Shown: positions 19,957 to 27,941 of the stretch, one piece after another
How the letters are laid out: each line of letters begins with the position of its first letter
How positions within the stretch are numbered: position 1 is the first letter of the stretch
Assembly (NCBI RefSeq): GCF_034044635.1
Contig: NZ_JAXCLX010000001.1
Coordinates: 1,426,001 to 1,490,000, forward strand
DNA: 64,000 nt
Source of the DNA: Dongia rigui
Lineage (GTDB): Bacteria; Pseudomonadota; Alphaproteobacteria; Dongiales; Dongiaceae
Direction: 5' to 3'
Translations under genes and position numbers: made by a program
The notes under the pieces: generated by a model
Told to the model about the DNA's origin: nothing
What the model saw: the letters and a program-made list of their open reading frames with translations, nothing else
The model's database searches: none

Positions 19957-20838
19957 ATGAAGGATTACTTTACTGATCGTGAGTTCGGTACACGTGCCAG
20001 GACTCTCGAGGTTGTTGACGAGCGTTTATGGGGAGGCATCTATTCGCTGATTGTGGCACGAATAGACGATGGCTCTTTTGGATATCGCTTTCCCGAACAG
20101 TGTCCGGATCGTATGGGGCCATGCGGATGCGACAGACAAGCATTTAGGCGAACGCTTGTTGCAGAGATCCATGGCGTTGACTGGCCGCTATCGGCCGATC
20201 GCGTTCTCGACACGCCAGCGATCCTGGACCTACTAGAGTTCTGTGCATCAGCCATAGGTCAACCCGTCAATGGCACATACCATTCATACTTCGGACACTA
20301 CCACTTGGACTGGGAGAGAGAGGAGGGCCTGCGGCGTTTCTGCAGAGACGTAAATCTACTCTTTGCCCGAAATGGATTGGCGTACGAGCTAGATTCGACA
20401 GGTCGAATTCGAAGGCTACTACCGCAACCCATGACCGATGCATTAGCGTCAGCATTATTTGCTACAGGTGATGGTGAAACCGACCGACTTCTTGAACTAG
20501 CTCGTACTCGTATCACCTCTCCCAGATTGATTGATCGGCAAGATGCGCTTGAAAAGCTATGGGACGCCTTCGAGCGAATAAAAACGCTGGAACCCGGCGC
20601 CGATAAGAAGCGGCAGGCGGATGCGCTTCTTGATCGAGTAGCGCCGGCAGGCTCAAAGCTAAGGCAGCTGATGGCAGACGAAGCCGTAGTACTGACAAAG
20701 ATCGGGAATACATTTCGCATTCGTCACTCCGAAGCCAGTCAGGAGTTGCTGACTAGCGCAGAGCAAATTGACTACATGTTTGGTCGATTGTTTTCCTTCA
20801 TTCGACTTGTCCTAAAATCCAGTGGCCGAGGGGGATAA
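19957..20838 (+). CDS. Uncharacterised island protein, possibly abortive-infection-like
   Basis: A 293-residue protein, AT-rich like its upstream partner. The N-terminal ~50 residues (FTDREFGTRARTLEVVDERL, WGGIYSLIVARIDDGSFGYR) contain a Cys cluster, CPDRMGPCGCD. The C-terminal part ends with RIRHSEASQELL and DYMFGRLFSFIRLVL. From memory, this architecture resembles bacterial proteins annotated as AbiJ-like or linked to abortive infection, but no catalytic motif is certain. It could equally be an uncharacterised accessory protein. It stops 14 bases before a fragmented gene. Confidence 0.65.
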   Translation: MKDYFTDREFGTRARTLEVVDERLWGGIYSLIVARIDDGSFGYRFPEQCPDRMGPCGCDRQAFRRTLVAEIHGVDWPLSADRVLDTPAILDLLEFCASAIGQPVNGTYHSYFGHYHLDWEREEGLRRFCRDVNLLFARNGLAYELDSTGRIRRLLPQPMTDALASALFATGDGETDRLLELARTRITSPRLIDRQDALEKLWDAFERIKTLEPGADKKRQADALLDRVAPAGSKLRQLMADEAVVLTKIGNTFRIRHSEASQELLTSAEQIDYMFGRLFSFIRLVLKSSGRGG

Positions 20839-20851
20839 AAGACCGACAGAG

Positions 20852-20988
20852 CTACCTCTTCGGCCGCTTCACTGCCCTAATCTTCCCACTCGGGCCGCCG
20901 CAGCAATAGAAACTGTCGCCGCCGATCGGCAATCTTGAGATGAAGAAGCCCTGTGGCATGTCGAACTGGTCGAGGACCTCGCCGCTGC
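20852..20988 (-). pseudogene. 3' fragment of a beta-propeller gene (paralogue of 22950-23588)
   Basis: Read on the minus strand, the DNA encodes SGEVLDQFDMPQGFFIS, then IGGDSFYC and GGPSGKIRAVKRPKR before a TAG at 20854. This matches the last ~45 residues of the intact protein at 22950 (SGEVLDQLDMPQGLFIS, IGGDSFYC, GGPSGKIRAVKRPARKN). Homology stops about 20988, so only the 3' end remains. It sits exactly between the AT-rich island and the GlxA gene, marking a rearrangement or insertion boundary. Confidence 0.88.
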
Positions 20989-21007
20989 CGGCGGCACCGC
21001 CATTACT

Positions 21008-21949
21008 TCACCCCGCCCGCGCCAGGCGGCGCAGCGCTTGGGGGGGCTGGCCGTATTGGCGCATGAAGGCTTCGCGCATGCGGCGCAGATCGATGAACCC
21101 GGTTTCGCGCGCCACGGTTTCCAGGCTGTGGCGTGAATCCTCCAGCAGAAGTCTTGCCGCCTCCAGGCGCAAGCGCTCGACCGCCTTGGCGGGCGATTGG
21201 CCGGTTTCGGCGCGGAAGGCGCGGCTGAACTGGCGCGGTGAGAGGGCGGCGACGGCCGCCAGTTCCTCGACCGACAGCAGATTGGTAAGATGCGTGCGGG
21301 CGTGCATCAAGGCCTTCTGGATGCGGTCGCTGCTGGGGCCAAGCTGCAGCAGTTCCGAATGCTGCGACTGGCCGCCAGCACGCCGGTGATGCATCACCAT
21401 GCGCCTGGCCACGGAACGGGCGACCTCGGGGCCGAGATCCTGTTCCACCAAGGCGACGCCGAGATCGAGCCCGGCGCTCAGCCCGGCTGAGGTCCAGACG
21501 TTTCCCTCATTGATGAAGATGGCGTCTTCCTCGACGCGAACCGCTGGAAAGGCCGCGCGCAGCCGCGGCGCGTGAACCCAATGCGTCGTGGCGCGCTTCC
21601 CATCGAGGAGCCCCATCTGTGCCGCCAGGAACGCGCCGGTGCAAAGACCGGCCACGCGCCGCGCCGTCTGGGCCGCCGTCCGAAGGGCTGCCAGATCCGC
21701 GGCACTTTGCGGCGCCGGCGGCGTCAAGCCCGCCATCAGCAGCAGCGTGTCGATGGGTCCTGACTCGGCAAGGGGTGCCGTCGGCACAGGCAAGCCGCTC
21801 GACGACAGCATCGGCCCGCCGCCCGCGGAATAGAGGCCGAGCGAATAAAACTTGTCGCCCGTCACCAGATTGGCCAGTTCGAACGTGGCCTGGATACCCA
21901 GCGCCAGGAACTGGAAGCCCGGCGTCAGTACCATCGCAACATGGGGCAT
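21008..21949 (-). CDS. GlxA-type regulator (DJ-1/PfpI domain plus AraC helix-turn-helix)
   Basis: A 313-residue fusion. Residues ~1-180 form a DJ-1/PfpI-like amidase-fold sensor with the nucleophile-elbow-like stretch RRVAGLCTGAFLAAQMGLL (Cys present). The C-terminal ~100 residues carry paired AraC helix-turn-helices (EELAAVAALSPRQFSRAFRA and ETVARETGFIDLRRMREAF). It is divergent from a short-chain dehydrogenase gene with a perfect palindrome between them. The ATG at 21949 was chosen because the fold starts at once (PHVAMVLTPGF). Confidence 0.9.
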   Translation of the reverse strand: MPHVAMVLTPGFQFLALGIQATFELANLVTGDKFYSLGLYSAGGGPMLSSSGLPVPTAPLAESGPIDTLLLMAGLTPPAPQSAADLAALRTAAQTARRVAGLCTGAFLAAQMGLLDGKRATTHWVHAPRLRAAFPAVRVEEDAIFINEGNVWTSAGLSAGLDLGVALVEQDLGPEVARSVARRMVMHHRRAGGQSQHSELLQLGPSSDRIQKALMHARTHLTNLLSVEELAAVAALSPRQFSRAFRAETGQSPAKAVERLRLEAARLLLEDSRHSLETVARETGFIDLRRMREAFMRQYGQPPQALRRLARAG

Positions 21950-21982
21950 GGGTGGGCCTCGCCTGTGATCCGTGTCCTGAAT

Positions 21983-21997
21983 ACGTATGTTATACGT
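21983..21997. promoter_or_regulatory. Palindromic operator candidate, GlxA/SDR divergent promoter
   Basis: ACGTAT-GTT-ATACGT is a perfect 6-bp inverted repeat with a three-base centre, lying 34 bases upstream of the GlxA ATG and ~130 bases upstream of the SDR ATG. It is a good candidate site for the GlxA-type regulator. Confidence 0.6.
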
Positions 21998-22125
21998 CAT
22001 TTAAGACACGAGGCACCAGCGCTAAATCTGGTCTCGAAGCGAGGGCCTTGCCGGCGGTCCCCAGCGGTTTGCCGGCCAGACCTCGCCCCGCTTTCCCCGT
22101 CACCGACACCCGAGAGAAAGAGACC

Positions 22126-22890
22126 ATGAAACTCACCGGCAATACGATCTTCATCACCGGCGGCACCAGCGGTATCGGCCGCGGCCTTGCCGAAGCCCTG
22201 CACAAGCGCGGCAACAAGGTCATCATCTCCGGGCGCCGCCGCGCCTTGCTCGATGACGTGACGGCCGCCAATCCGGGCATGGCCGCGATCCCGCTCGACA
22301 TCACCGACCCGGCCAGCATCGACGCGGCGGCGCGGATTCTCCGCCGCGATTTCCCCAAGACCAATGTGCTGTTCAACAATGCGGGGATCATGCCGTTCGA
22401 TGATGCGGCCTCGGCCATCGACGATGCCGCCGCGCAATCGGTCATCACCACCAATCTGCTCGGCCCCATCCGCATGACCTCGGCCCTCATCGAGCATCTG
22501 AAGGCGCAGCCGGCAGCGACGATCCTTTATACCAGCAGCGTGCTGGCTTTCGTGCCGCTCGCCAGCAACGCGGTCTACTCGGCGACCAAGGCGGCGCTGC
22601 ACTCCTATGCCTTGTCGCAGCGCTTCCAGCTGCGCAACACCGGCGTCCGGGTGCAGGAAATTGCGCCGCCCTGGGTCGACACCGACCTCATCTATAAGAG
22701 CGGCGATCCGCGGGCGATGCCGCTGGATGCCTTCATCGCCGAGACGATGGCGGCCCTTGCCAGCGACGCGCCGGAGGTGATCGTCGAAGGGGTGAAGGCC
22801 TTGCGCGACAATCCCGGCGCCAACGAACACGCGCTGGTCCATGGCTTCAACCAGAGCGTCGTCGACAACCCGATCCCGCTCGGTCACTGA
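22126..22890 (+). CDS. Short-chain dehydrogenase/reductase (DltE-like)
   Basis: A 254-residue classical SDR: TGGTSGIGRGLA nucleotide-binding loop, LFNNAGIM structural motif, Ser of LYTSSVLAF and the catalytic YSATKAAL (Tyr-x3-Lys). The sequence is closest in feel to DltE/YdfG-type oxidoreductases acting in LPS or small-carbonyl metabolism; the substrate is unknown. GAGAGAAAGAGA precedes the ATG at 22126. It is divergent from the GlxA-type regulator and is probably its target. Confidence 0.9.
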   Translation: MKLTGNTIFITGGTSGIGRGLAEALHKRGNKVIISGRRRALLDDVTAANPGMAAIPLDITDPASIDAAARILRRDFPKTNVLFNNAGIMPFDDAASAIDDAAAQSVITTNLLGPIRMTSALIEHLKAQPAATILYTSSVLAFVPLASNAVYSATKAALHSYALSQRFQLRNTGVRVQEIAPPWVDTDLIYKSGDPRAMPLDAFIAETMAALASDAPEVIVEGVKALRDNPGANEHALVHGFNQSVVDNPIPLGH

Positions 22891-22949
22891 GCGGACTCAA
22901 ACGCGCGCCGCTGGGTGACTCTTCTTCCCCAGCGGCGTCTGCGTTTGGC

Positions 22950-23588
22950 CTAGTTTTTCCGTGCTGGTCGCTTCACCGCCCTGATCTTCCCACTCGGTCC
23001 GCCGCCGCAATAGAAGCTGTCGCCGCCGATCTCGAGGCCGGAGATAAAGAGGCCTTGGGGCATGTCGAGTTGGTCAAGGACTTCGCCGCTCTTCGGGTCG
23101 ACGCGGCGTAAGGAGCTCTCCTCGTTTTCCCAGGTGGCGTGCCACAGTTCGCCATCGGCCCAGGTGACGCCGGTGACGAAGCGGTTGCTCTCGATCGTGC
23201 GCAGGATCTTGCCCGTCTCGGGATCGATCTGATGGATCTTGCGGTCGCGGTACTGGCCGACCCACAGCGTGCCTTCGGCCCACGTGAGGCCGGAATCGGT
23301 GCCGTTGCCGGGGGCGGGAATGCTGTGGAGGATCTTGCCACTGGCGGGGTCGATCTTCTGGATGCGGTTCTCGGCAATCTGGAAGAGATGCTTGCCGTCA
23401 TAGGCCGTGCCGGCATGGGCGGCGACGTCGAGCTTTCGGTGCGGCTTGCCGCTCGCCGGGTCCATGGCATGCAGGCTGTCGCCGGCGCCGAACCACACGT
23501 CCTTTCCGTCGAAGCTCACGCCATGAATCTTCTCGACGCCCGGGAAGGGCCCGTATTCGCGGGTGACTTCGGCAGCTTTGCGCTTCAT
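22950..23588 (-). CDS. Beta-propeller protein (Vgb/glutaminyl cyclase-like repeats)
   Basis: A 212-residue soluble protein built of repeated ~40-residue blades with the pattern (I/L)DP.(S/T)GK (MDPASGKPHRKL, IDPASGKILHSI, IDPETGKILRTI, VDPKSGEVLDQL). This is typical of streptogramin-lyase/glutamine-cyclotransferase-type propellers, but no lyase residues can be assigned. It has no signal peptide. A degraded copy of its 3' end is present at 20852-20988. It lies beside a TPR-wHTH regulator and DUF899 gene. Confidence 0.78.
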   Translation of the reverse strand: MKRKAAEVTREYGPFPGVEKIHGVSFDGKDVWFGAGDSLHAMDPASGKPHRKLDVAAHAGTAYDGKHLFQIAENRIQKIDPASGKILHSIPAPGNGTDSGLTWAEGTLWVGQYRDRKIHQIDPETGKILRTIESNRFVTGVTWADGELWHATWENEESSLRRVDPKSGEVLDQLDMPQGLFISGLEIGGDSFYCGGGPSGKIRAVKRPARKN

Positions 23589-23623
23589 CTCGCTCTCCTC
23601 AAATCTCGGTGTGTGCCACGAAC

Positions 23624-24841
23624 TTAATCGCCGGGCAGCGGGGCGGTGAGTAACAAGGTTGTCGTGAAACCGGGCATGGGTGTCGTGAGCCAGCGCCGGG
23701 CGCGCCCCGATCCGAAAAATTGCACCTTGCCCTCGGCGCTCAGGGCATCGAGCGCGCGCTGCACTGTGCGCTGGCTGGCGCCCAGCGCCAAGGCGAGGGC
23801 CGAGCTGGACCAGGCTTCGCCATCGGCAAGAAAGGCCAGCACGGCCGCGTATTTCTCCGCGACCGGGCGCGCCAGCACCACGACGCGCCGGGCCTTGGGC
23901 TGCAGGGCGAAGCCGTCCGGCGTGGCGGTGATGTCGGCAAGGGTTTTGAGCAGTGCGCGCAGGCGTCCGATCTCGACCCGCAAACGCGCGCGGTGGGAAT
24001 CGTCGGCTTCGCGGCCGCCAAACGCGCGGGCCACCAGCACATCGCGGGCGACGGCAGTGGGGAAGCTTTCAGCCAGCGCCTGCACGAGGGCAAAGAGCAC
24101 CGGCCGCCGCGCCAGGGGAACGCGCGTCGTTCCCTGCACCACGATGAGGCGGCAGGCATCGATCACCAGCGCCTTCGAGGCCAGCACCGCCTCGACACCG
24201 GCGAGATCGAGCAGGCGTTCCGGTTGCGGCGTCACTTGCTTAGCCGCCGGTGCCGCCAGCAATGCCTGGGCGGCCGCGACCTCCGCCGCCAGGGCCGGAA
24301 TGCGCGCTGCGTCCGCAGCACGGGCCGCCCGCGCGAGAGCCTCGTGCGCGGGCTTGGCCTGGAGGCGCCGCATCGCGATGCCGGCACTGATCAATTCATG
24401 CGCCGCGCGCAAGGCCGGCGGGAGCGCCGTGGGATCGAGGGAGTGCAACAACCGCTCGGCATCATCGAGGCGCCCCAGCAGCAGATGGCGACGAAGCTCC
24501 AGATAGCGGGCATGGGCGGCGTTGATACGGTCGCCATGATCATCGAGCACGGCACGCGCGGCATCGAGCGACTTGGCCGGCCAGGCGAGATCGCGGGCAG
24601 CCAATGCCACCTCCGCCTCCGCCACCACGCAGCGGGCGCGGGCAACCGCTTCCCTAGGGCCGAAGGCGCGCGCGGCGCGGCGCAGCAGCATCTTGGCGCG
24701 GGGGAGATCGCCGAGCTGCGCCATGGCAATGCCGCGCAGTGCCAGCGCCGGTGCATCATCGCGCAAGGCAACGCGGTTGAGCGCCCCCAGCGGATCACCG
24801 GTCGCCAGGGCACGCGCTGCTGCGGTGATGAGCGAGTCCAT
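23624..24841 (-). CDS. Putative regulator with helical repeats and C-terminal winged helix
   Basis: A 405-residue, Ala/Leu/Arg-rich protein. The N-terminal ~200 residues look like TPR-type helix pairs (ARALATGDPLGALNRVALRD and similar). The middle has a region like a transcriptional-regulatory domain (RVEIGRLRALLKTLA). The C-terminus is a winged helix (SSSALALALGASQRTVQRAL) followed by a short wing. No catalytic motif is seen. It is divergent from DUF899, 104 bases away, so it probably regulates that gene. The ATG at 24841 removes an implausible 40-residue leader. Confidence 0.75.
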   Translation of the reverse strand: MDSLITAAARALATGDPLGALNRVALRDDAPALALRGIAMAQLGDLPRAKMLLRRAARAFGPREAVARARCVVAEAEVALAARDLAWPAKSLDAARAVLDDHGDRINAAHARYLELRRHLLLGRLDDAERLLHSLDPTALPPALRAAHELISAGIAMRRLQAKPAHEALARAARAADAARIPALAAEVAAAQALLAAPAAKQVTPQPERLLDLAGVEAVLASKALVIDACRLIVVQGTTRVPLARRPVLFALVQALAESFPTAVARDVLVARAFGGREADDSHRARLRVEIGRLRALLKTLADITATPDGFALQPKARRVVVLARPVAEKYAAVLAFLADGEAWSSSALALALGASQRTVQRALDALSAEGKVQFFGSGRARRWLTTPMPGFTTTLLLTAPLPGD

Positions 24842-24944
24842 GGCAAATCCCGACACACTTGTCACTCCCACCTGGCGCGGGAGCGGCGCCAATCTAACCC
24901 AGGGCAGGCAGCGACGCCTAGCCATCAACCCGAAAGGACATGAC

Positions 24945-25742
24945 ATGCCGGTAGGTTTCAAAGCGAAGTCGGATGCGCAAGATGTCGGCCACGCCGTGGC
25001 GACGCGCGAGGAATGGCTGCAGGCGCGGCTGGCGCTCTATCGCGCCGAGAAGGAATTGACGCGGCAGAGCGATGCGCTCGCTGCCCAGCGCCAGGCGCTG
25101 CCCTGGGTCAGGGTCGAGAAGGAATACCGCTTCGAAACGGCGCAAGGGATCGCGTCGCTGCCCGATCTCTTCCAGGGCCGCTCGCAGCTTCTCGTCTATC
25201 ACTTCATGTTCGGGCCGGATTGGCAGGCGGGTTGCCCGTCCTGCTCGATGATCGCCGATGGCTTCGATGGCTATCATGTGCATCTGGCCAATCATGACGT
25301 GACCTTGATGGCGGTCTCACGCGCGCGGCTTGAGAAACTCGATCGCTATAAGGCGCGCATGGGCTGGTCCTTCCCCTGGGCCTCATCCGGCGATGGTGCG
25401 TTCAACTTCGACTTCAACGTTTCCTTCACCGAGGAACAGCAGCGCCAGGGGATCGAGTACAATTACCTCAAGAAAGGCCATGCGATGGATATGGAGCCGC
25501 TGCCGGGGCCGGTGGTGCAGTTCGCGCAATCCTGCGGCACCACGGGACCGTCCTACGCGCGCGACCGGCCGGGGATGAGTGCGTTCGTGATGCGCGAGGG
25601 GGCCGTCTATCACACCTATTCAACCTATGCCCGCGGGCTCGACGTGTTGTGGGGCAGCTATCAATGGCTCGACCGGGCACCCTTGGGGCGGAATGAAACG
25701 GGGCCCTGGTTCCGGCGTCACGATGAATACGGCGCCGCTTGA
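24945..25742 (+). CDS. DUF899 thioredoxin-like protein
   Basis: A 265-residue DUF899 protein, a thioredoxin-fold family of unknown reaction. Family landmarks are the EWLQARLALYRAEKELTRQ opening, LPWVRVEKEYRFE, the CPSCSMIADGFDG segment with a CxxC at the fold's active-site position, and the terminal WFRRHDEYG. AAAGGA precedes the ATG. It probably forms a unit with the GFA gene 38 bases downstream and a switch with the divergent regulator. Confidence 0.9.
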   Translation: MPVGFKAKSDAQDVGHAVATREEWLQARLALYRAEKELTRQSDALAAQRQALPWVRVEKEYRFETAQGIASLPDLFQGRSQLLVYHFMFGPDWQAGCPSCSMIADGFDGYHVHLANHDVTLMAVSRARLEKLDRYKARMGWSFPWASSGDGAFNFDFNVSFTEEQQRQGIEYNYLKKGHAMDMEPLPGPVVQFAQSCGTTGPSYARDRPGMSAFVMREGAVYHTYSTYARGLDVLWGSYQWLDRAPLGRNETGPWFRRHDEYGAA

Positions 25743-25780
25743 TGTGCCTGCTGTGCCTCACAAACTTCAGGAGCTATGAG

Positions 25781-26194
25781 ATGACGAAGGCCTATACCGG
25801 CGGCTGCGCCTGCGGGCGCATCCGCTATGAGATCGCGGGCGAACCGATGTTCATGAACCATTGCCAATGCCTGGATTGCCAGGCGGTGAGCGGCACGGGG
25901 CATGGCTCGTACCTGACCTTTCCCAGCAAGCAGGCGGTGACGTTGAAAGGCGAGGCCACCTTGTGGAGCAGCGTCGCCGATAGCGGGCAGCAGAAGACGC
26001 GGGGCTTCTGCCCCATCTGCGGCTCGCCGGTCTACCTCACCTTTGCGGCGATGCCGGACATCTTTACCGTGGCAGCGGGGAGCCTCGATGAACCGGCGCG
26101 GTTCAGGGCGCAGGCAATCACCTATGCCGCGCGCGCCTTGCTCTGGGACAGGCTCGATTCGGGCTTACCGGCCTTTCAGAAAATGCCCGATTGA
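25781..26194 (+). CDS. GFA-family glutathione-dependent formaldehyde-activating-like protein
   Basis: A 137-residue GFA/CENP-V domain protein with the Zn-binding Cys pattern CACGRIRY, HCQCLDCQ and FCPICGSPVY. Members bind zinc through these cysteines; only some act on S-hydroxymethyl glutathione, so the reaction is unproven here. TTCAGGAGCT lies about eight bases before the ATG. The likely partner is DUF899 immediately upstream. Confidence 0.9.
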   Translation: MTKAYTGGCACGRIRYEIAGEPMFMNHCQCLDCQAVSGTGHGSYLTFPSKQAVTLKGEATLWSSVADSGQQKTRGFCPICGSPVYLTFAAMPDIFTVAAGSLDEPARFRAQAITYAARALLWDRLDSGLPAFQKMPD

Positions 26195-26201
26195 CCTTAT
26201 G

Positions 26202-26213
26202 GTTGATATCAAC
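26202..26213. promoter_or_regulatory. Perfect 12-bp palindrome upstream of MFS gene
   Basis: GTTGATATCAAC is a perfect palindrome with near-symmetric TTAT/ATAA flanks, 48 bases before the MFS start. The size and symmetry suggest a MarR- or GntR-type operator; no such gene is adjacent on either side, so the regulator would act in trans. Confidence 0.5.
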
Positions 26214-26260
26214 ATAATCTGATTGCAAAGTGCAAGTAGGATAAGACGGGGAGCGTAGAC

Positions 26261-27487
26261 ATGTCGGAACCACGGTATCGCTGGGTGATCGTCGCGGCCG
26301 GCGGATTGCTGGGCTGCATGGCGGTCGGCGGCATGTTCGCCCTCCCCGTCTTCCTGCGCACGGTCGCCGCCGAGACCGGCTGGTCGATGACCGGCATTTC
26401 GAGCGCCATGACCATCGGCTTCCTCGCCATGGCCTTCGGCAGCATGGCCTGGGGCAATCTCTCCGACCGCATCGGCCCGCGCCCCGTGGTGCTGATCGGT
26501 TCGGCGCTGCTGTCGGGGAGCCTTGCCCTTGCCGCCCACGCCACCTCGCTCATCGCCTTCCAGGTGATCTTCGGCCTCTTCGTCGGCATCGGTGTTGCCG
26601 CGATCTTTGCGCCGATGATGGCGTGTGTGACCGGCTGGTTCGAGACACAGAGGAGCCTCGCCGTCTCGCTGGTCTCGGCCGGGATGGGCATGGCGCCGAT
26701 GACCATGTCGCCCTTGGCCGCCTGGCTGATCGAGCGGCATGACTGGCGCACATCGATGATGATCATCGCCGCCGTCACGGCGGCGGTGATGATCCCGGTC
26801 TCGTTCCTCATCCGGCGCCCGCCGGCGCTCGCCGCACAGGCAGCGATGCCAGTCGCCACGCCAAGCAGCACTGCGGATGGTGAGATGTCGATGGCGCAGG
26901 CGATGAAGTCGCCGCAATTCCTTGTCCTCTGCGCCACCAATTTCTTCTGCTGTGCGACACATTCGGGGCCGATCATCCATACCGTGAGCTATGCGGTGAC
27001 CTGCGGCATCCCGCTCCTGATGGCGGTCTCGATCTACAGCGTCGAAGGCTTGGCCGGCATGGGCGGGCGCATCGCCTTTGGAATCCTTGGCGACAAGTTC
27101 GGCGCCAAGCGCGTGCTGGTCGCGGGCCTGCTCGCCCAAGCCTTCGGGGCACTCGCTTATGTGTTCGTCAGCCAACTCGCGGCATTCTATGTGGTGGCGG
27201 CCCTCTTCGGCTTCATCTATGCGGGCGTCATGCCGCTCTATGCCGTGCTGGCGCGCGAAAACTTCCCCTTGAAGATGATGGGGACCGTCATCGGCGGCAC
27301 GGCGATGGCCGGGAGCCTGGGCATGGCGTTGGGACCCGTGGCGGGCGGTTTCATCTACGACACCTTTGCCAGCTATAGCTGGCTCTATATCGGGGCCTGG
27401 GGCATGGGGTTGGGCGCCACCATCATGGCCTTCACCTTCAAACCCTTCCGTCGTTCAACCTTGAGCGCCACATCTGCAATCGCTTGA
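26261..27487 (+). CDS. MFS transporter (OFA/monocarboxylate-like)
   Basis: A 408-residue 12-helix major facilitator protein. It has the loop 2-3 signature GNLSDRIGPRP, the duplicated loop 8-9 version GRIAFGILGDKFGAKR and a long central loop. The overall pattern (one half beginning RWVIVAAGGLLGCMAVGGMF) resembles oxalate/formate and monocarboxylate carriers. The substrate is unknown. The last eight codons and stop lie within the left inverted end of the 27464-27823 element, so the native C-terminus may have been replaced. Confidence 0.88.
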   Translation: MSEPRYRWVIVAAGGLLGCMAVGGMFALPVFLRTVAAETGWSMTGISSAMTIGFLAMAFGSMAWGNLSDRIGPRPVVLIGSALLSGSLALAAHATSLIAFQVIFGLFVGIGVAAIFAPMMACVTGWFETQRSLAVSLVSAGMGMAPMTMSPLAAWLIERHDWRTSMMIIAAVTAAVMIPVSFLIRRPPALAAQAAMPVATPSSTADGEMSMAQAMKSPQFLVLCATNFFCCATHSGPIIHTVSYAVTCGIPLLMAVSIYSVEGLAGMGGRIAFGILGDKFGAKRVLVAGLLAQAFGALAYVFVSQLAAFYVVAALFGFIYAGVMPLYAVLARENFPLKMMGTVIGGTAMAGSLGMALGPVAGGFIYDTFASYSWLYIGAWGMGLGATIMAFTFKPFRRSTLSATSAIA

Positions 27488-27823
27488 GCAGCTTGGGTGG
27501 ATTTAGGCGCAACGAACCACCCGATGGGCGCCGACCGTATGTCTGACGGCTGGCAGTGGCGGCGTCACCCGGCCGACACGGGACGGCGCTGATCCAACGC
27601 GCCGCTCGGAGCGCCGGTATGTCCCCAGGACGGCGCACGGGGGATGGCGCCTACCGCCCCATTCCAAGCGGGGATCGCGTGACCCTGACGATCCGGGGGG
27701 CCGGCTTCACGCAGCCGACCGGACGGGGACCAGGCGTGATCCCGCACGATCCATCGGCCTGCGCCCTCGAAACATCGAGAGCCTGCGCCGATCAGACAGC
27801 CAAGCGATTGCAGATGTGGTGCT
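27464..27823. mobile_element. 360-bp inverted-end element (MITE-like candidate)
   Basis: Twenty-three-base inverted ends (27464-27486 and 27801-27823) match at 22 positions; the shared core is CCACATCTGCAATCGCTTG. The ~310 bases between them have no convincing gene and a different texture (CpG-rich, short inverted runs). The left end overlaps the last codons of the MFS gene. It may be a non-autonomous transposable element or a structured RNA with a long closing stem; no target duplication is certain. Confidence 0.55.
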
Positions 27824-27941
27824 GGGTTTGAGTCCTTCACGCCATCGAGACCGGCGTCCCGGTTGCCCCGTATCGGCGGCGAAGGCGCCCAATTTTCATC
27901 CTAGCCATCGCCCTGGCTTTTGTCAAGAACAAAATGGGAAC
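27824..27941. other. Non-coding DNA between element and DHA2 MFS gene
   Basis: Together with the element this makes a ~450-base gene-free stretch. The 118 bases here show no convincing coding frame or hairpin terminator with a T-run; I see nothing further in it. Confidence 0.5.

Noticed and set aside
20940-21389. 149-residue plus-strand frame over the GlxA gene
   Set aside because: Antisense to the well-supported GlxA helix-turn-helix and propeller fragment; no domain.
27488-27941. tmRNA, RNase P or SRP RNA in the gene-free stretch
   Set aside because: None of the diagnostic conserved blocks of these RNAs can be seen in either strand.
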